A stretch of DNA of 64,000 nt. It comes from Anoplopoma fimbria (Eukaryota; Chordata; Actinopteri; Perciformes; Anoplopomatidae). Position numbers and translations under genes: made by a program. Location of the stretch: positions 4,080,459 to 4,144,458 of the forward strand of contig NC_072455.1 in the NCBI RefSeq assembly GCF_027596085.1, given 5' to 3'. Below the pieces are notes generated by a model that was not told the origin of the DNA, did no database searches, and worked only from the letters and a program-made list of their open reading frames with translations. Numbering within the stretch: position 1 is the stretch's first letter; each line of letters opens with the position of its first letter. Shown piece by piece: positions 32,562 through 60,080 of the stretch.

Positions 32562-35500
32562 TTACTTCTGGCCCTCCAGAGACTCCAGCACAGCTCTCAG
32601 GGTGGCGGCGACGGCCACGGCGCCGGGGTCAGGCAGGGTGACCCGCTCGGCTGCGATGTAGCTGGCTCGCCCCGCCCTCGCTTTGAGGTCACGGGTCGAC
32701 TCAGCCCCCGAGGCCGCTTTCTAGACAGAGATGGGGAAGGCCAAAAGATGAGGCAACTGTATGCACTCACTGGTACAGCCACATCACCACCTACTGACAC
32801 AAAAAAGTATGTTACTGCACCTGCACGGCTGTCTTAAGTACAGTCATCTGTCCACCAGGTGGTGCTGTTTTCAGCTTCATCAGCTCATCGACAGCCGGAC
32901 ACAAAGCATCCAACTATAGGGCAAAAGAGATATAAAGACAAAAGGGCTTTTTTTAATGAATACCTTAATGCAGAGGACAGATCATATAATATGTATATCA
33001 GGAAATGCTTTGCAAAATAGAAAAGATTCATGAAAAGTAGCAGAGAAATGAGAGGATAACTCACCATTGTTCTGTCTCCAGGGTCAGCACCACCATACCT
33101 GAAAGAGAGTTACTCAACTTTTCATTATTTTAATTTATTTATTTTTTACTGTTATTGAATTATTCTTTATTCATTTATTATTTGTTTTCGTCTGTAAAAT
33201 GACAAAAACAAAAACGGGGTAATTTTCAACTTTCACAATAAGAAAACCACACACACACGCATGCACAATCCAATGCACATAGACATTTAGGTACAACAAT
33301 AACACAGACACACAGCCCCGTACCTCCTCATGGCCTGTGTCCCAGCATGCATTGCACTAGCCCAGGCTGCTGCATTGCTCTGCCCTTCAGTCACATGACC
33401 AGCAGCTGCTGTCAGGAACAGACTGTACAACTGACAGACACAAGTAGATGAGTGTGTGTGTGTGTGTGTGTGTGTTAAGATAGCATATGATGTCAACTAC
33501 CACTTAATGTCAAAATATGTCGCAACCTACCGCTCCTGAAGACCCGCCCATCTTCTCCTGCAGTAATCCAGCCAGGACTGATAGCAGTTGTCCGGGGCAA
33601 CCAGGGACCTCATGATCCTGGAGCCACTCCTGAATGGCTGAATGAGAATTTTCACGATACATGTTCTGACGATACTTCATCAAGGCCATGCACTTGCATT
33701 TCATCGTGCAGCTGTTGATGTGGAACAGTGTTACCTACCTTTAGCAGCCTGTGCGTGAGTGTTCCCACAGTCTCCGTCACCGGCAGCGCGGTCCAGGGCG
33801 TTGAGTTCTTCCTGCTTCTCCAACAGCGTGGAACAAACCCTCTCTAACGCCTTACGCATCACAGGACTCAGTGGTCCTGGCAGAGACAAAACAAAAACAG
33901 TCTATCCATCTATAAATTATACATTTTTTTTTACATTAAATAACAAAAATGATTAATCCAGACAGAAAGGAAAAAGATGAATGAGAACTAAATTAAGCAA
34001 CAGTTTCTCTAATGGCCACAAGATGGCAGTATTTAGCAGTAAAATACGAAAATAAAAAATGTAAATAAATATTTTCACAGGATGAGTCTTGGTTGCAGAT
34101 ATCATTTTAAATTGTATTATTAAGGCATTGAGAATTAAAGACTGACTGTTTATCAGATTCAGACATACATATTCATCACTTAATACACCTTGGATACCAA
34201 CCTTCACAGTGTTTGTCATCCTGTGGCCGTGCACTCGCGGCTTGAGGTTCTGTGATGTAGTTGCGTCCGCTTACACACACACTGCTGAGGTTTGGCCAGG
34301 CGGGGGCGCTGGTCTTAGCATCTGTATGTGATACAGGATGTTAAATATGTGTGTGTGTTCTTGTGCTTCTACGTATCTTTGTGAGGACCATTTGAGTTTA
34401 ACCATTTTCTTTTCTCATCTTAAAAAGGGCCCTTTGAGGGTATATACAAGGTTTTAGGGTTTAAGTTAGTATTAGGTTAAAGGAATAGTTCCAACCTTCT
34501 TTTGAACAATTTGACAACATATTTAGCACATCATTTCCCCTAAATCCACCAGTTGTCATTTTTACATACAAGTTAAAGTACTGATTAACCTCCGGGTCTG
34601 ACAAGTGAAGCCAATGTGGAAGTGTCTTAAACCTGCATTCTCTCTAATGACCAGCAGGAGGCGACTCCTCTGGTTGCAAAAGAAACCAGATTGTATAGAA
34701 GTCTATGAGAAAATGACTCTACTTCTCTCTTGATTTATTCCCTCAGTAAACATTGTAAACATGAGTTTATGGTCTCAATCTCTAGTTTCAAGTCTTCTTC
34801 AATACAGCATGATGTTCATTTAGTAAAAAAATTGTCCAATTTAGCGTGAAATAGACCATAAAGCAGGGTATGCTTTAGGGCGGGGCTACCTTGTGATTGA
34901 CAGGCAATAACTGGCCTTGGAGTTGTGCATGCTTTGTCTTAGAACTTTAACCATTTCACAATATGTGTTTTAAGTTCATGAAAGTTAGTTGTAATATTTT
35001 AGTCTCCCTAAAATGTCTTATTCAGCATTTGGTTGTAAGTAGCTTCACTCTCTCGTGACACTTCTGGTTCCAAAAACCAAGATGGCGGCTGCCAAAATGA
35101 CAAACTCAAGGCTTCAAAACCGTAGCCAACAAACCAATGGGTTATGTCACTGTGTCTACGTCCACTTCTTATATACAGTTACCTTTGGACTTCTCTTAAA
35201 CAGACATTAAAATAAGCAGATTTTCCAAAATGTTGAACTATCCCTTTAAGAATAGGGTTCTGGGTCCTCACGAGTACATCAATACATGTGCGTGATGCCT
35301 GTGTTTGCTCACCAAACAGCCTCAGTGTTTCCTGGTTGGCCTTCATCAGGGTCAGCGACACTCCCGCCATCTCCAGCGACGTCATGAACGACCCCGACAT
35401 CACCCTGGCAACCGCCACACCGCGACCCTCTGTAACCACGGAAACAGCCATTCACATTCCGCAACATCCTCAAGAGATGTTTCCCCATTAATGAGAGCTC

Positions 35501-38500
35501 TTAATTGCTGGGGTTTGTTAATGCCTTGCTTTACAGGTCCCTGGTTGGGAGCAGGTTGTTTCAATGTATGCAAACGTATCCATAGTTACCGAGACAGATG
35601 ATGGCGGCTTTCGTGACCACGGCAACCTCCAGACAGGACAGAGCTCCGAGGTTGTTCACACACACAACCACACTGTCCCCTGTATAAAAAAGGAAGGAGT
35701 TAAAATTTTAATAAAAATGGCTGCATGCATTTAAAAAAAAGAATACAAATAGAGATTTAACACATTAGACTTAGAGGACCTGATTTAAGAGGCAGATGTG
35801 ATTGGCTGTCAGGGTTGGTCATGTGATCTATCATGGTCTTCACCACCTCATCTGCGGATGCCACCTGATTAACAGGATTAAAGAGGACAAATAAGTGAAA
35901 ATATACGCGGTTTAAGGGTAAACAGCTTCAGAGAAACAGCAGAATGAGGCTAAGTCACCTTTGACCTTTTGATTCCAGGTTCACCGTGGATTCCTGAAGG
36001 AGACGAATAAAACATGAGTCAACATTTAGAAATGAGATTTCACAACCATTCATCTCTCGACTTTCTTAGAGATGCTTTGATAAGATAGTTTTGTATCTGT
36101 ATGTATAATACACTATCTGATGAGGACTACATTTGTAAGTCTGTATTGTTTCATTTTTCTTTTTTATTGTATATTTGAAGTCTAGGTGCACTTTACCTTT
36201 AACTTAGCTACGCCATCGCAAAAAAGATTTTTGTATTTTTGTTTTGTTTTACCTGGTTAAATAAATGTTAAATAAAAAAAGATTTTAGCAGATATTTGGG
36301 TTTATATACATGTTTTTCTTTGTGTATACCAGTTGATCTGGCAGAAAAAAAGAAAAAGAAAACCTCAGTGCTCTTCATACTAAATAAACAGACTCCAAGT
36401 CATTTTTTTTCAGAGGGGAGACAGATATCTCAATAACTTTCAAGATAAAACCAAAACTATGCAAGGCTATATACTATTTATAATCAGTTAAAATGGTCTT
36501 TTTGGCAGTTATTGTCCTAAAAACACCATCCTCCATTTAATATTATGCCCATTTATCATTGGTTCAGGAACAACTGATATCAGCCCTACAGTCTTTAATC
36601 TGTCTCTATCCCGCTCTCTTTTACACATTTCAACATTCTTTTTTTCTCCTCCTCCATCTCTCCATCCTCCCTCACCCAGTCCGATCTCCATGTCTCCTGG
36701 CGGCAGGTCAAAAGAAGGCATGCAGCCTGGAACGCTGCACGGCGACAGACTCACCCCGAGTGTACCTAAAATACAAACACCAACAAAAATGTATAAGGAA
36801 AAAGAATCCCAGTATTTCTACCAAGCTTTAAAAGAGCGGGAAAAAAGACTCACCGATGCCCTTCAAAACCTCTGTCACCTTGGAAACAATCTGGTCCAAT
36901 GAGAAGCCTTCTTCTGCTAAGGTGCCTGCAAGCTGATAGAAGATACAACCAGAATTTAAATTTGTTACGAACAAAACAGCATCGGTTTTGTCGAGCTGCA
37001 TGATGGGTAATCTAGTGTTTTTGGAGCTCGATCCAGACTAGGAAATCAAAATCAGGATATGTCGGCATCTTGTGCTTCAATAATAACCCAGATTTATGGA
37101 ACTCTAAATTAACAGAATACTCCTTTAAAGTTAAATCGTGGGTGAAATAATTACATTTATATTAGATTATTTTTATTATACAAATGGAACGCTTATTAAA
37201 CACAGTGTATGGAAAAGTAAACCCTTGATACTTTGAGATAGCAGTAATAATTTAACATTATTTCTCATTTATTAATCTGAATTGTTTTAATGTTTTTTCT
37301 TGATTTATAAAATGTATTTGTAGTCTGGGACAAAACTTTCGAAGAAGAAATGTCTTTCTGATGTTGACTGCAGTAAATAGTTTGGAAATAAATCTGAATG
37401 GCAATATTCTATTAATTGATCATCTGTTCATCAATTTAAAGTAATAAATGGATCATGAGTTAAGATTTTTTTAGTCAGACACTTGTTTCCAAGCTAAAGA
37501 ACATTGTCGTTGTTGTTGTTTACTTTGTGTATGAAGATGGTGCCACACAAGCCTCTCCTCCCGGCCTTGCTGGGTTGGTCAAAGGCGCAGTCCTCTGCAA
37601 CTATCACCATGTCAACAGCGACGCCGTGGTTACGGGCCTGCTCTGCGGCCAATCCAAAGTTGAGGCGGTCGCCGGTGTAGTTCTTCACAATGAGGAGGAC
37701 TCCGGAGGCTCCTGTGGAGGGAGGAGAGCTGTTAAACCTCAATTGTTGTCATTTAATCTAATTGTTCTTTAAATGAACATTCACAGCCAACCCTCTGATG
37801 TACATTACCTGCAGTGTGCAAGCTGAGAATAGCAGCCAGGATGCTGGCAGGAGGTGGAGAAGCAAATACTCCACCTGCAACAGCAGCTGACAGCATACCT
37901 GCACCAATATAACCTGGAAAGAGAGAGAGAGGTATGAGGTAAAGTAAGAGCTACAAATACTGTACACATACTCATACATAGGTTCTTATGGAATAACTTC
38001 CCTACGGACATCAGACAGTATGATGTCCCCAACCCCTTCAAAATAAAAGCTCAGGATGATTCAAAACGAAAGGCCCCAACTTTCACTGTGTGTTAAACTA
38101 GGGATGAACCTCGTTTTTCTAAATAAAATCCCCATAAAATAGCTGTATGTTAACAGGGAGCCCAGATTAGGCTTGTTTTTTCAAAATAAAAGCTACAAAC
38201 CCTCATCGTATGTTAACGGGTACTCGTGATTAACCTCATTTTTAATAAAAAACTCAATAGGGTAGCTCTTTCCTGAGGGGTTTAGGATGTTGGATGCAAA
38301 CCAAGTACCAGGCATACGGTCAAAATGTATTGCTAAATTTTCTAGTTTGACTTAGTAGCTCAAAGTAATGACTTAGTACATCAAAATATTAATTGAGCAT
38401 CTCAAAATAATGAAAGTCATTCTCAGTATTTGGACATGATTTTAAGATAGTTTCTTATTATAATGACTAACAGGATCTTTTTTAACAACCGCTACAGCAT

Positions 38501-38792
38501 GGGCTTCCATAGAGAGGGGAAGGAAAGAGTCAAATGTGAAAAGTAAAAGCTGAGATAATTAAAAGGAACTCTGCGTCCCATTTTAATATATAAAAGTCCT
38601 ACCCCCATGTGCCGGCTCGTGTCCCGACCCCCCTCCAGACAGCAGGGCAACTTTGCCCCTCAGGTTCTCCAGGTCTGACCGAAGCACAACTCTGTGGCCC
38701 TTCAGCAGAGAAAGGCCCCCGCTGGCCCTCACAAGGCCGCAGAGAGCCTCATCTACACAGCTGTCCACCGAGTTTATTAACTTCTTTTTGGG
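32562..38792 (-). CDS. tkfc: Triokinase/FMN cyclase (dihydroxyacetone kinase), first residues not located
   Basis: This cytosolic enzyme phosphorylates dihydroxyacetone and glyceraldehyde and can cyclise FMN from FAD. Sixteen exons (minus strand) join in frame: 38792-38603, 37913-37809, 37711-37524, 36932-36854, 36765-36676, 35993-35959, 35864-35780, 35679-35590, 35429-35313, 34321-34202, 33876-33739, 33637-33531, 33430-33324, 33098-33065, 32913-32821 and 32720-32562. They give 578 residues; the human protein has 575. The DhaK domain shows [29 protein letters not shown] and GIHGEPG, which carries the substrate-binding His. The DhaL domain shows [14 protein letters not shown] (ATP/Mg), [18 protein letters not shown] and PGDRTMLDALCPA. 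The end is TAA. The first exon begins at an acceptor just before [11 protein letters not shown], so the initiator Met sits in a small upstream exon I could not place. Confidence 0.95.
34597..34920. repeat. Dispersed ~320 bp repeat, copy 2
   Basis: Second copy of the element at 13229-13560, in the same orientation. It contains GACTCCTCTGGTTGCAAAAG, TTGTATAGAAGTCTATGAGA and CTTCTTCAATACAGCATGAT. It lies in a tkfc intron between the exons ending at 35313 and starting at 34321. Confidence 0.8.
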
Positions 38793-40109
38793 CTGTGAGA
38801 CAGAAAAAAAAAAACGTACGTATAAAGTATACATTAGGCTCAAAAAATGGGATCAGTCGAGAGTCAATATCATATTCATACTTATAAGTGGAAAGGCAGT
38901 ACTCTCTCTTTTACAATGTTCATCTATCATTTTGCCAAATACTTTAAGTGACTGCAATATATAGTACAAATTAATAGAAGAGCTAAAATATTGTATATAT
39001 TGATATCTGTCTTTTACCTTGCTTTTTGGAGCTCTTTGGCTGTTTACTTTGTTTTTTAAATAATCTTGTTTTTTCTAAATAAATGGTACTTCTATTGTTT
39101 ATAGTTTGTGTTCAATTGTGTTGAGGATAGCATCACTTTCACCATTGTTGTTTGTTTATTCATTCCCTGTCCCCATAATATAAATAAATACAGACATTAT
39201 TTAATAAAAACTATGTAGTGTGATAGTTAAAACAGGCAAAAAGTATATCAAGCATGTCCTGTACTAAGGAGCAAGTTAATGCTTATTCACTTTTTCTACT
39301 TTTCATGTAAATTTAATGTTAATTTTAGTAAAACTAGGTGTATTTTTGCCCTGTGTAAGTAACATCTGCATATTCTATAATCCTCATTCCACACACACAT
39401 GCACAAACTAAACAAACAGTAAAATCCAAGTTTACAGAAGTTGCACAATAAAGTTGTATCTGCAACAACAGAGTATTAAAATGCAACATTCACAGAGTTT
39501 CATTTACTTCCGTTATCACTGCATGGACTCTGATCCTCTGGAGTACCAGAGAGTGCAAACTAATGCAACCAGGATTAAAACAAACACTCTCACTCTCCAT
39601 GTCAGCCTGCATGAACAACCAGAGAGAGTCACTGCTGAATGCATCTCTTCTCTGATCTATCTGTTTACCTCCATTTGGACTTCTCTTGCTTCTCCTCCCC
39701 TCCGACAGCAGGTAACCAGAAGAGAGAGTGAGATCAGTCAGATTTTGCAAGAATGACACCGGATGTAATGGACTTTGCTTACAAAATAAAAGCGTGTGAA
39801 TTATCTATTAATAGTAAAAAAAAATAAAATAATCTACAGTACAATACTAGGGGAAATTCTAAAGCCAATGTATGTAATTTATTAATCTTCATGTAATTTA
39901 AATTTAAAACTATTAGGAATGAAATAATAGCAATGCTAAAGAGTATTTTAATTAATTGTTGAACTCACTGTATTTCTCTCAGTGACCCGTGGATGTCTCT
40001 AGACCCTCTTTAGAAACTAAATTCAAAATGCAAATTTCCCCTTCAATGCAACTGAATATACTGAGAGTTTGTTTACCTACAAAACATACTTACACCTTAC
40101 TGTTTATAC

Positions 40110-40381
40110 TATATAGTACCAGTCAAAAAAAGTAAAAATCAAAGATCAAGAAGAGACACAGAAATATAAAAATGCTCCCAGTTTATGTTAAAAAGTTTCT
40201 CATTCAACTACTTTGAAGAATCTAAAATATAAAACATATTCTGGTTTGTTGAGCATTTGTTTGTTTACCACATAATTCCATATGTGTTCCTTCATAGTTT
40301 GGATGTCTTCAATATTAATCTACAATTTGAAAGAAAAACCATTGAATGAGAAGGTGTGTCCAAACTTTTGACTGGTACTGT
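40110..40381. mobile_element. Tc1/mariner-like inverted-repeat element, copy 1 (disrupted left end)
   Basis: The right end, GAATGAGAAGGTGTGTCCAA then ACTTTTGACTGGTACTGTA, and the body match the copies at 43.86 and 44.64 kb. The left end reads AGTACCAGTCAAAA and is then interrupted by about 75 bp of A-rich sequence before rejoining at AAGTTTCTCATTCAACTAC. No transposase frame. Confidence 0.75.
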
Positions 40382-40404
40382 ATATATACTGTATATATCT
40401 TGCA

Positions 40405-40575
40405 TTTCATTTACTATTTATCTGTTATTTGTACTGTTATTTATTTATCTAGTATATTGCACTGCACCTTTTACTGCTTCTTTTTGCACTTCTGGTTAGA
40501 TGCTAAAACTATATTTCGTTGTCCTGGTACCTGTAATCTGTGCAATGACAATACAGTCTCCTCTAATCTAAAAAC
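40405..40575. repeat. Retroposon-type 3' end fragment
   Basis: TTGCACTGCACCTTTTACTG, then TTGCACTTCTGG, then ATTTCGTTGTCCTGGTACCT and TGTGCAATGACAATACAG. This is the sort of tail seen at the 3' ends of fish retroposons. No open frame. Class inferred from general resemblance only. Confidence 0.45.
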
Positions 40576-40666
40576 ATGCAGATTTATTTCTAGTGGAAAC
40601 TTTCAAAAACATTAAAAGGGAAAGTGAAACTGTGTGAGAAACAAAAGGAGATAGGAACAATTAAGA

Positions 40667-40670
<4 letters not shown>

Positions 40671-40729
<59 letters not shown>
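40671..40729. repeat. (TA)n microsatellite
   Basis: About 29 perfect TA units in the intergenic region between tkfc and exoc6b. Confidence 0.95.
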
Positions 40730-40731
<2 letters not shown>

Positions 40732-40875
40732 CACATGTGCAATAAAATACACTGTGCAATTATAGCTATAATAGTTTTTCTGTTAATATTTCAGTTATTG
40801 TGGATTTTTTTTACTGTTTTTTATTGCTTATCTATAATACTTGTTTTTTATTTCATTTTTTTTATCTTGTTTTTC

Positions 40876-41269
40876 TTTTACTATGTCTCTTGTTTGCACT
40901 TTACTCTATGCTGCTGTAATCCTGTAAATTTCCCCGCTGCTGGACTAATAAAGGATTATCTTATTTTATCTTATCTTATCTTATCTATATATATTTCTTT
41001 TATGTTTTTTATTGCTTATTTATAATACTTGTTTTTTATTCATTTTATTTTATAAGGGAATTTCTTTTACTATGTCTTTATTTTTCATAATTTAATTGAT
41101 CAAATTTCACGGACTATCATTATTTTTTTATCTTGTTTTTCTTTTACTATGTCTCTTGTTTGCACTATACTTATTCTATGCTGCTGTAATCCTGTAAATT
41201 TGCTGTAAACCTGTAAATTTGTTCGGGACTAATAAAGGATTGCGGATTACTAATAAAGGATTATCTTAT

Positions 41270-41275
<6 letters not shown>
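40876..41275 (+). repeat. Two retroposon 3' tails ending in (ATCTT)n
   Basis: Two tandem copies, about 40876-40990 and 41136-41275, share TTTACTATGTCTCTTGTTTGC, TATGCTGCTGTAATCCTGTA and GGACTAATAAAGGATTATCT followed by ATCTT repeats. A reverse-orientation copy lies at about 43597-43690. Short-repeat tails of this kind are left by reverse transcription from the 3' end. No coding sequence remains. Confidence 0.65.
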
Positions 41276-41312
<37 letters not shown>

Positions 41313-41468
41313 TATATATATATATATAAAATATATATATATAAAATATATATATATATATATATATATATACGGCTTTATTTAAAAAATTTATATATAT
41401 AAGGGAATAACATGGCTTTATATATTATATATATATATATTTTTATATATATATATATATATAATAAA

Positions 41469-41559
<91 letters not shown>

Positions 41560-41620
41560 AATAAAATATATATATATATAAAATATATAAAATATATATA
41601 TATATAAAAAAAAGATATAT
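41271..41620. repeat. Complex (TA)n / TATAAAATA array
   Basis: About 350 bp of TA runs interrupted by AAAA, with two longer spacers that share AAGGGAATAAC and GGCTTTAT. The array is therefore a higher-order duplication and not one simple run. Confidence 0.9.
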
Positions 41621-41948
41621 ATAAGGGAATAACACGGCTTTATTTTCTATAATTTAATTGATCAAATGCACAGCATAAATGAATTAAAACACATTTGTGA
41701 CTCATCCAATATTTCCTGACAGACATGACACATGAGTCCAGGTGTTCATAACTGCGCCCTCTCTTCAAACAAGCGAAGCTCCGCCCACCCGGGCCACCCC
41801 GGCGTCAACATCGAGCCAACCCCCCCGATCCAGTTCCTCCAGCGTGACGCAGCGAGCCAGTCAGACGGCCAGCCCCGCTCCAGCTCAACCCAACCCCGGG
41901 GGCCCAGCTCGGCTCTGCTCGGAGAACCCGTCCGGAGCAACATGCAGG

Positions 41949-56046
<14,098 letters not shown>

Positions 56047-56931
56047 GTACACAAACACATGTTTAACTGATTCATTACTAATGTATATAGTTAACCGTCT
56101 AATCCCCCAAACCAAAAATATACCATTTATTACAGCCAGAAGCTGAAAAAACAGACATTACTGACGAATTTCCATCTTTCCAACGGTCCTTGAACACACT
56201 TCTGTCAGGAAAACAACCAAATCAAAGCTTAAAATTATGATATTTCATCACAATTACTTTATGTCTCATATATAACTTTAAAAATAAACTGTGTGCACTT
56301 ACCACAACCCGTAAAAAACATCAAAGTGCGTGCTTATCTGCGCAACTGATGATAAGCAATGAATGACTCGGCTGAGAACAACTGTCACGTTCCAAAAATT
56401 CAGTGAAATTTCGACTAGACTGCAGACTGTTTGCGCAGAGGAGAGGACCGAAGAGGTAGCAAGCAAAGGTTGTACAAATGTAGATAGTTCAATATACATA
56501 GCATGTGAAGATATTTTATTTCCAGTAATTTGGCACTTGTGGGCACTTGGAAAAATGTTGAATATATATATAGAAACCATTTCCCAATTTTTGTGAAAAG
56601 ACTTTTTACATTTTTTCTCTCCTTTTTTAATAATTTATAGCATTGTAACTGTTATACTGAAACAAACGCATCAATTTCTTTTTGGAAAGGATCGAAATCC
56701 AAGCACAAGAACCAGCCTTTTTATTATTCAACACATTCTTCTTCTTCTATGGCAAAAATCTGCAATCCTACATTACCCACAATGCAATAGACCTTTCAAA
56801 GCTGTAGATGATTGATGGTTTTTTGCAGTTTTTTTTTTTTTTATGTTCATAGTAACTAATCATTCAAATGTGTGTGTGTCAGCCTGTTACGTTTCGTAGT
56901 TGCTACCTCTGTGTACTAACATCAGTGCACT

Positions 56932-56970
<39 letters not shown>

Positions 56971-57087
56971 GTTTGCTGATAAGGACTGGATGGCGCTGGT
57001 TTACGAGCTTGTCTATCTGCCCTCATACCACAAGTGTTTTTTGTTCTCCATCATGTCTTTCTCTCTCCGTCTGTTAATCAGAAGCAG

Positions 57088-57090
<3 letters not shown>

Positions 57091-57148
<58 letters not shown>

Positions 57149-57226
57149 TTGTGGTTCCACTGCCAGTAAACAAGCATGTAGGCGCTGCAGGAGACGCCGT
57201 GGCTTGTCAATGAACATGCACACATA

Positions 57227-57265
<39 letters not shown>
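57091..57265. repeat. Paired (GT)n and (CA)n arrays, inverted
   Basis: A (GT)n run at 57091-57143 and a (CA)n run at 57227-57265 lie 83 bp apart in inverse orientation, so a transcript could fold them together. In exoc6b intron 6. Confidence 0.85.
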
Positions 57266-57270
<5 letters not shown>

Positions 57271-57689
57271 CAGAGACCCTGCTTTTCAGCACTTACCTAA
57301 TTGTTTTTCTGTTTTCCAAGGCCAAGGAAGTTATATTCCAGCGTGTCTGTTTGTGTGTTTTGTGTTCTCTTGCGGTATCCGATAGCTCAAAGTGAGGCCT
57401 CCTTGTTTATTTGTGTGCCTCCATTATTTGGGGAATGTTGCACCGTGGGATTTCAGGACGAAGGGGTTGGGAATGGGAGTGAGGAAGGGGCGCTCGACGA
57501 CAGACAGATGAGCGGATGGAGACTCGGGAGAAAAGTGGCCGTGCAGTCTGTCGTGTCGTATATTCTAATCACGACTTCCTCTGTTGAACGCCGGATCGTC
57601 ACATTGACCTGGTGGACCTGGACGCCGGTTGGCCCCGGGACCTTTTTGGTGCACTTTGTCCCACTCTTTCTGCCTGCTTCTCTCCTGCA

Positions 57690-57842
57690 GGATCAAAGTC
57701 GCGGCTGCTTTAGATCAGCAAGTATAGAGGGTTCGATTCCCACATGTCCAAATGTCCTCCTTGGGCAGGACACTGAACCTCAAATTGCTCCACATGGTTA
57801 GACCAGCACCGTGCATGGTCGCTCCATCAGACTCTGATTACA
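57690..57842 (+). mobile_element. Decayed tRNA-derived SINE fragment
   Basis: GGGTTCGATTCCCAC gives a B-box-like site, followed by TGTCCTCCTTGGGCAGGACA, CTGAACCTCAAATTGCTCC and TCGCTCCATCAGACTCTGA. These align with the SINE at 10599-10896. The conserved 3' tail is absent, so it is truncated and old. Confidence 0.65.
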
Positions 57843-59635
57843 TGATCAAATATTCCTGATTTTGCCCTTAATTCGAAAAAGCTGTTGACATGCCCAATGA
57901 AAATTAATATTACTGTTTACACGCAGCCGTTTAAAAGTGTTTTAAAAGAAGGTTTGTTTGTTTTTCCGACCAGAAATGTTGGCTTTTCTTTTGGGAATGC
58001 ATACGGTAGTGCGTCCTAACCGTAAATGGCTTAGAGGACGTGTTGCAAACTGTGCTGGAAACCCAAATTAAGACTCATATTCTGAATGTGCTGTCCAAAG
58101 AATGCTCCTAAAACCTGAATGATATCGGCATATCCCACATGTCTTAATCAGAAAATGGTACATTTAGAAAGAAAGCGCTTTATATCTAAATGCAGCCTTG
58201 TATTAAAGATGGGTCAAATCCAATCGTGGCAAATACTGAATGATAGAATTTCCTACTAAGTTCATTTTTTTAGGATTTGCAGCTTTACAAATTTTGATTC
58301 TGGACTGTTGGTCTAACAAGCAATTTGAAAACGTCATTTTCAGCTTCAGGAAGTTGCGATTGGAAATTTCTAAACCAAACAATAAGCATATTACTGATTA
58401 ATCAATATTGAAAATAAGCGTCAGTTACAGAATAAATCAACTTGTGGTCATTGTTAAGGCAAGTCATTTGGATTTAAACGCCTAGTAGTGGGAGGGGGCT
58501 GTTCTGTCACTCATACAGTCCTCTGGTTCTGCACCGTATTTATGTTTAAGATTGTAATTTATAGAATTTGTTAAGCGTCACGTTATTTAAGCCTCCCATA
58601 AGTGGCATTCCATCAAAAATATCAAAACATCGCTGACAGGAGATGTCACTGTATATAATGCTTAATAATGTAGAGAAGTCATTAATATCAAAGGAATATT
58701 ACAATGATCTTTTGGCATTAGATAGTGTTGACATCCTCCACTTTTGACACCTTAAAGTCAACAGACACACTGCTGCATTTCAGGCCATGAAGAAGAGTGT
58801 TATCTCGTCCTCTAGGTGTCACTAGAGGATCGCTTCTCACTCTTAACCCACAACGGTGCTGCCTCTTCTTGCTCTTCAGTTGGAGAAACACAACGTATGC
58901 AGATGCTCCGCTTCAGTGCACGAGGGGGGGGGGGGTCACTGAACGGATATCTCTACCTGAAACCTCGAAGATGTTCTGGAGGCACCTAACCAAAGCCCCT
59001 TTAATAGTTAGTTTTTCCTTTTAATTTGTCACCCATTTGTAGGTTAAAACATTCATTTAAACTCCAAACAAGGCAGGTTAAAGTGATCAAATTTAAATCC
59101 ACATAAACACCAAAAAAATTGCAGTCAGATACGCAGCACAAGTAGTCCCCCACCCCCCCACGTATCACTCCCCACCCACGCACCCTGAACCCGTCGGTGA
59201 CCCTTAGGTGGGGGTCTCCGGGACCGCACTTTGGGAATCGCAGGCGTAGAAAATCCACTTGCAGTCGCCGAGGAAGCCAACCGCTAACTCCTCTAACCGC
59301 TAATTACAAGGGAGATTATGGAAGCCCCAGTGGTCCGGCAGTCCTGACACTGATACCGGGATTATGTCGTCGTATCAAATGTTTGGCTCCGAGCGCTCAC
59401 ACTCAATCAGGAGTAAGTGTGTTTATGTGTGTGTGTGTGTGTGTGTGGAGGAACAAATTACACTTTCTTCTTCTCTGCTTCCTTTGCTTTGTCCCTCTCT
59501 CTCTCTCTCTCTCCATCTCTTTCTCTCTCAGACAGTGTGTCTCTCTGGTGTGCTCTGTTCCAAATTAGCCCTAACTCTCTGTACCCGGCCGCCGTTACAG
59601 CTCCCTCCACCAAGGATGTGAAAATAAATAGATCT

Positions 59636-60080
59636 GGGGAAGAAGAAGGAGGAGGAGGAGGAGGAGGGGATGGAGGGAGGAGACGGAGGAGAGCACAGGG
59701 CTTACAATGGAGCTATTGTCTGCTGCCACATGCCCATAGAAGAGGAGGAAAAGGGGGAGGAGGAAGAGGAGAGAGAGAGAGAGGGAGGAAGATGGGTGGG
59801 GAAGGAGGAGAGCCAAGAGGGGGAGAAAGGAGGTTTGAGAGAGGGAAGAGGAAGAGATGGAGGAGGAAGATGAAGAAAATGATGGAAGCAGAGGGAGAGA
59901 GAGAAAGGAATATGTAAAGAGGGGGAGGAAAGATGGGCATGTAGAGGGAGAGAGGAGGAAGATAAGGACAGTTGGGGAGGATGGAGGAGAAGTAAAAGAG
60001 GGACAAGAGGAGAGTGAAGAAGAGGATCAGGGAAAGAAGGTGAAGGTGATTGGAGGATGGGAAAGGGAGACAAGAAGATG
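59636..60080. repeat. Polypurine tract, ~440 bp
   Basis: Almost all bases on the plus strand are A or G (GGAGGA, GAGAGA, GGAAGA mixtures), broken by a short mixed stretch near 59.70-59.74 kb. This yields long false frames rich in Glu, Gly and Arg on one strand and Ser, Pro and Leu on the other. Confidence 0.85.

Larger units (their letters stand above)
38793..41748. other. Upstream region between tkfc and exoc6b
   Basis: About 3 kb between two divergently transcribed genes. It should contain the tkfc promoter and first exon, which are not identified. It is otherwise filled with repeats: a Tc1-like element near 40.1-40.38 kb, retroposon 3' tails at 40.4-40.57, 40.88-40.99 and 41.1-41.27 kb, and AT arrays at 40.67-40.73 and 41.27-41.62 kb. 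Confidence 0.6.

Noticed and set aside
41271..41635. 85-residue Tyr/Ile frame
   Set aside because: Translation of the TA array only.
57301..57801. 166-residue frame in exoc6b intron 6
   Set aside because: It runs into a decayed SINE and shows no Sec15 or other family motif.
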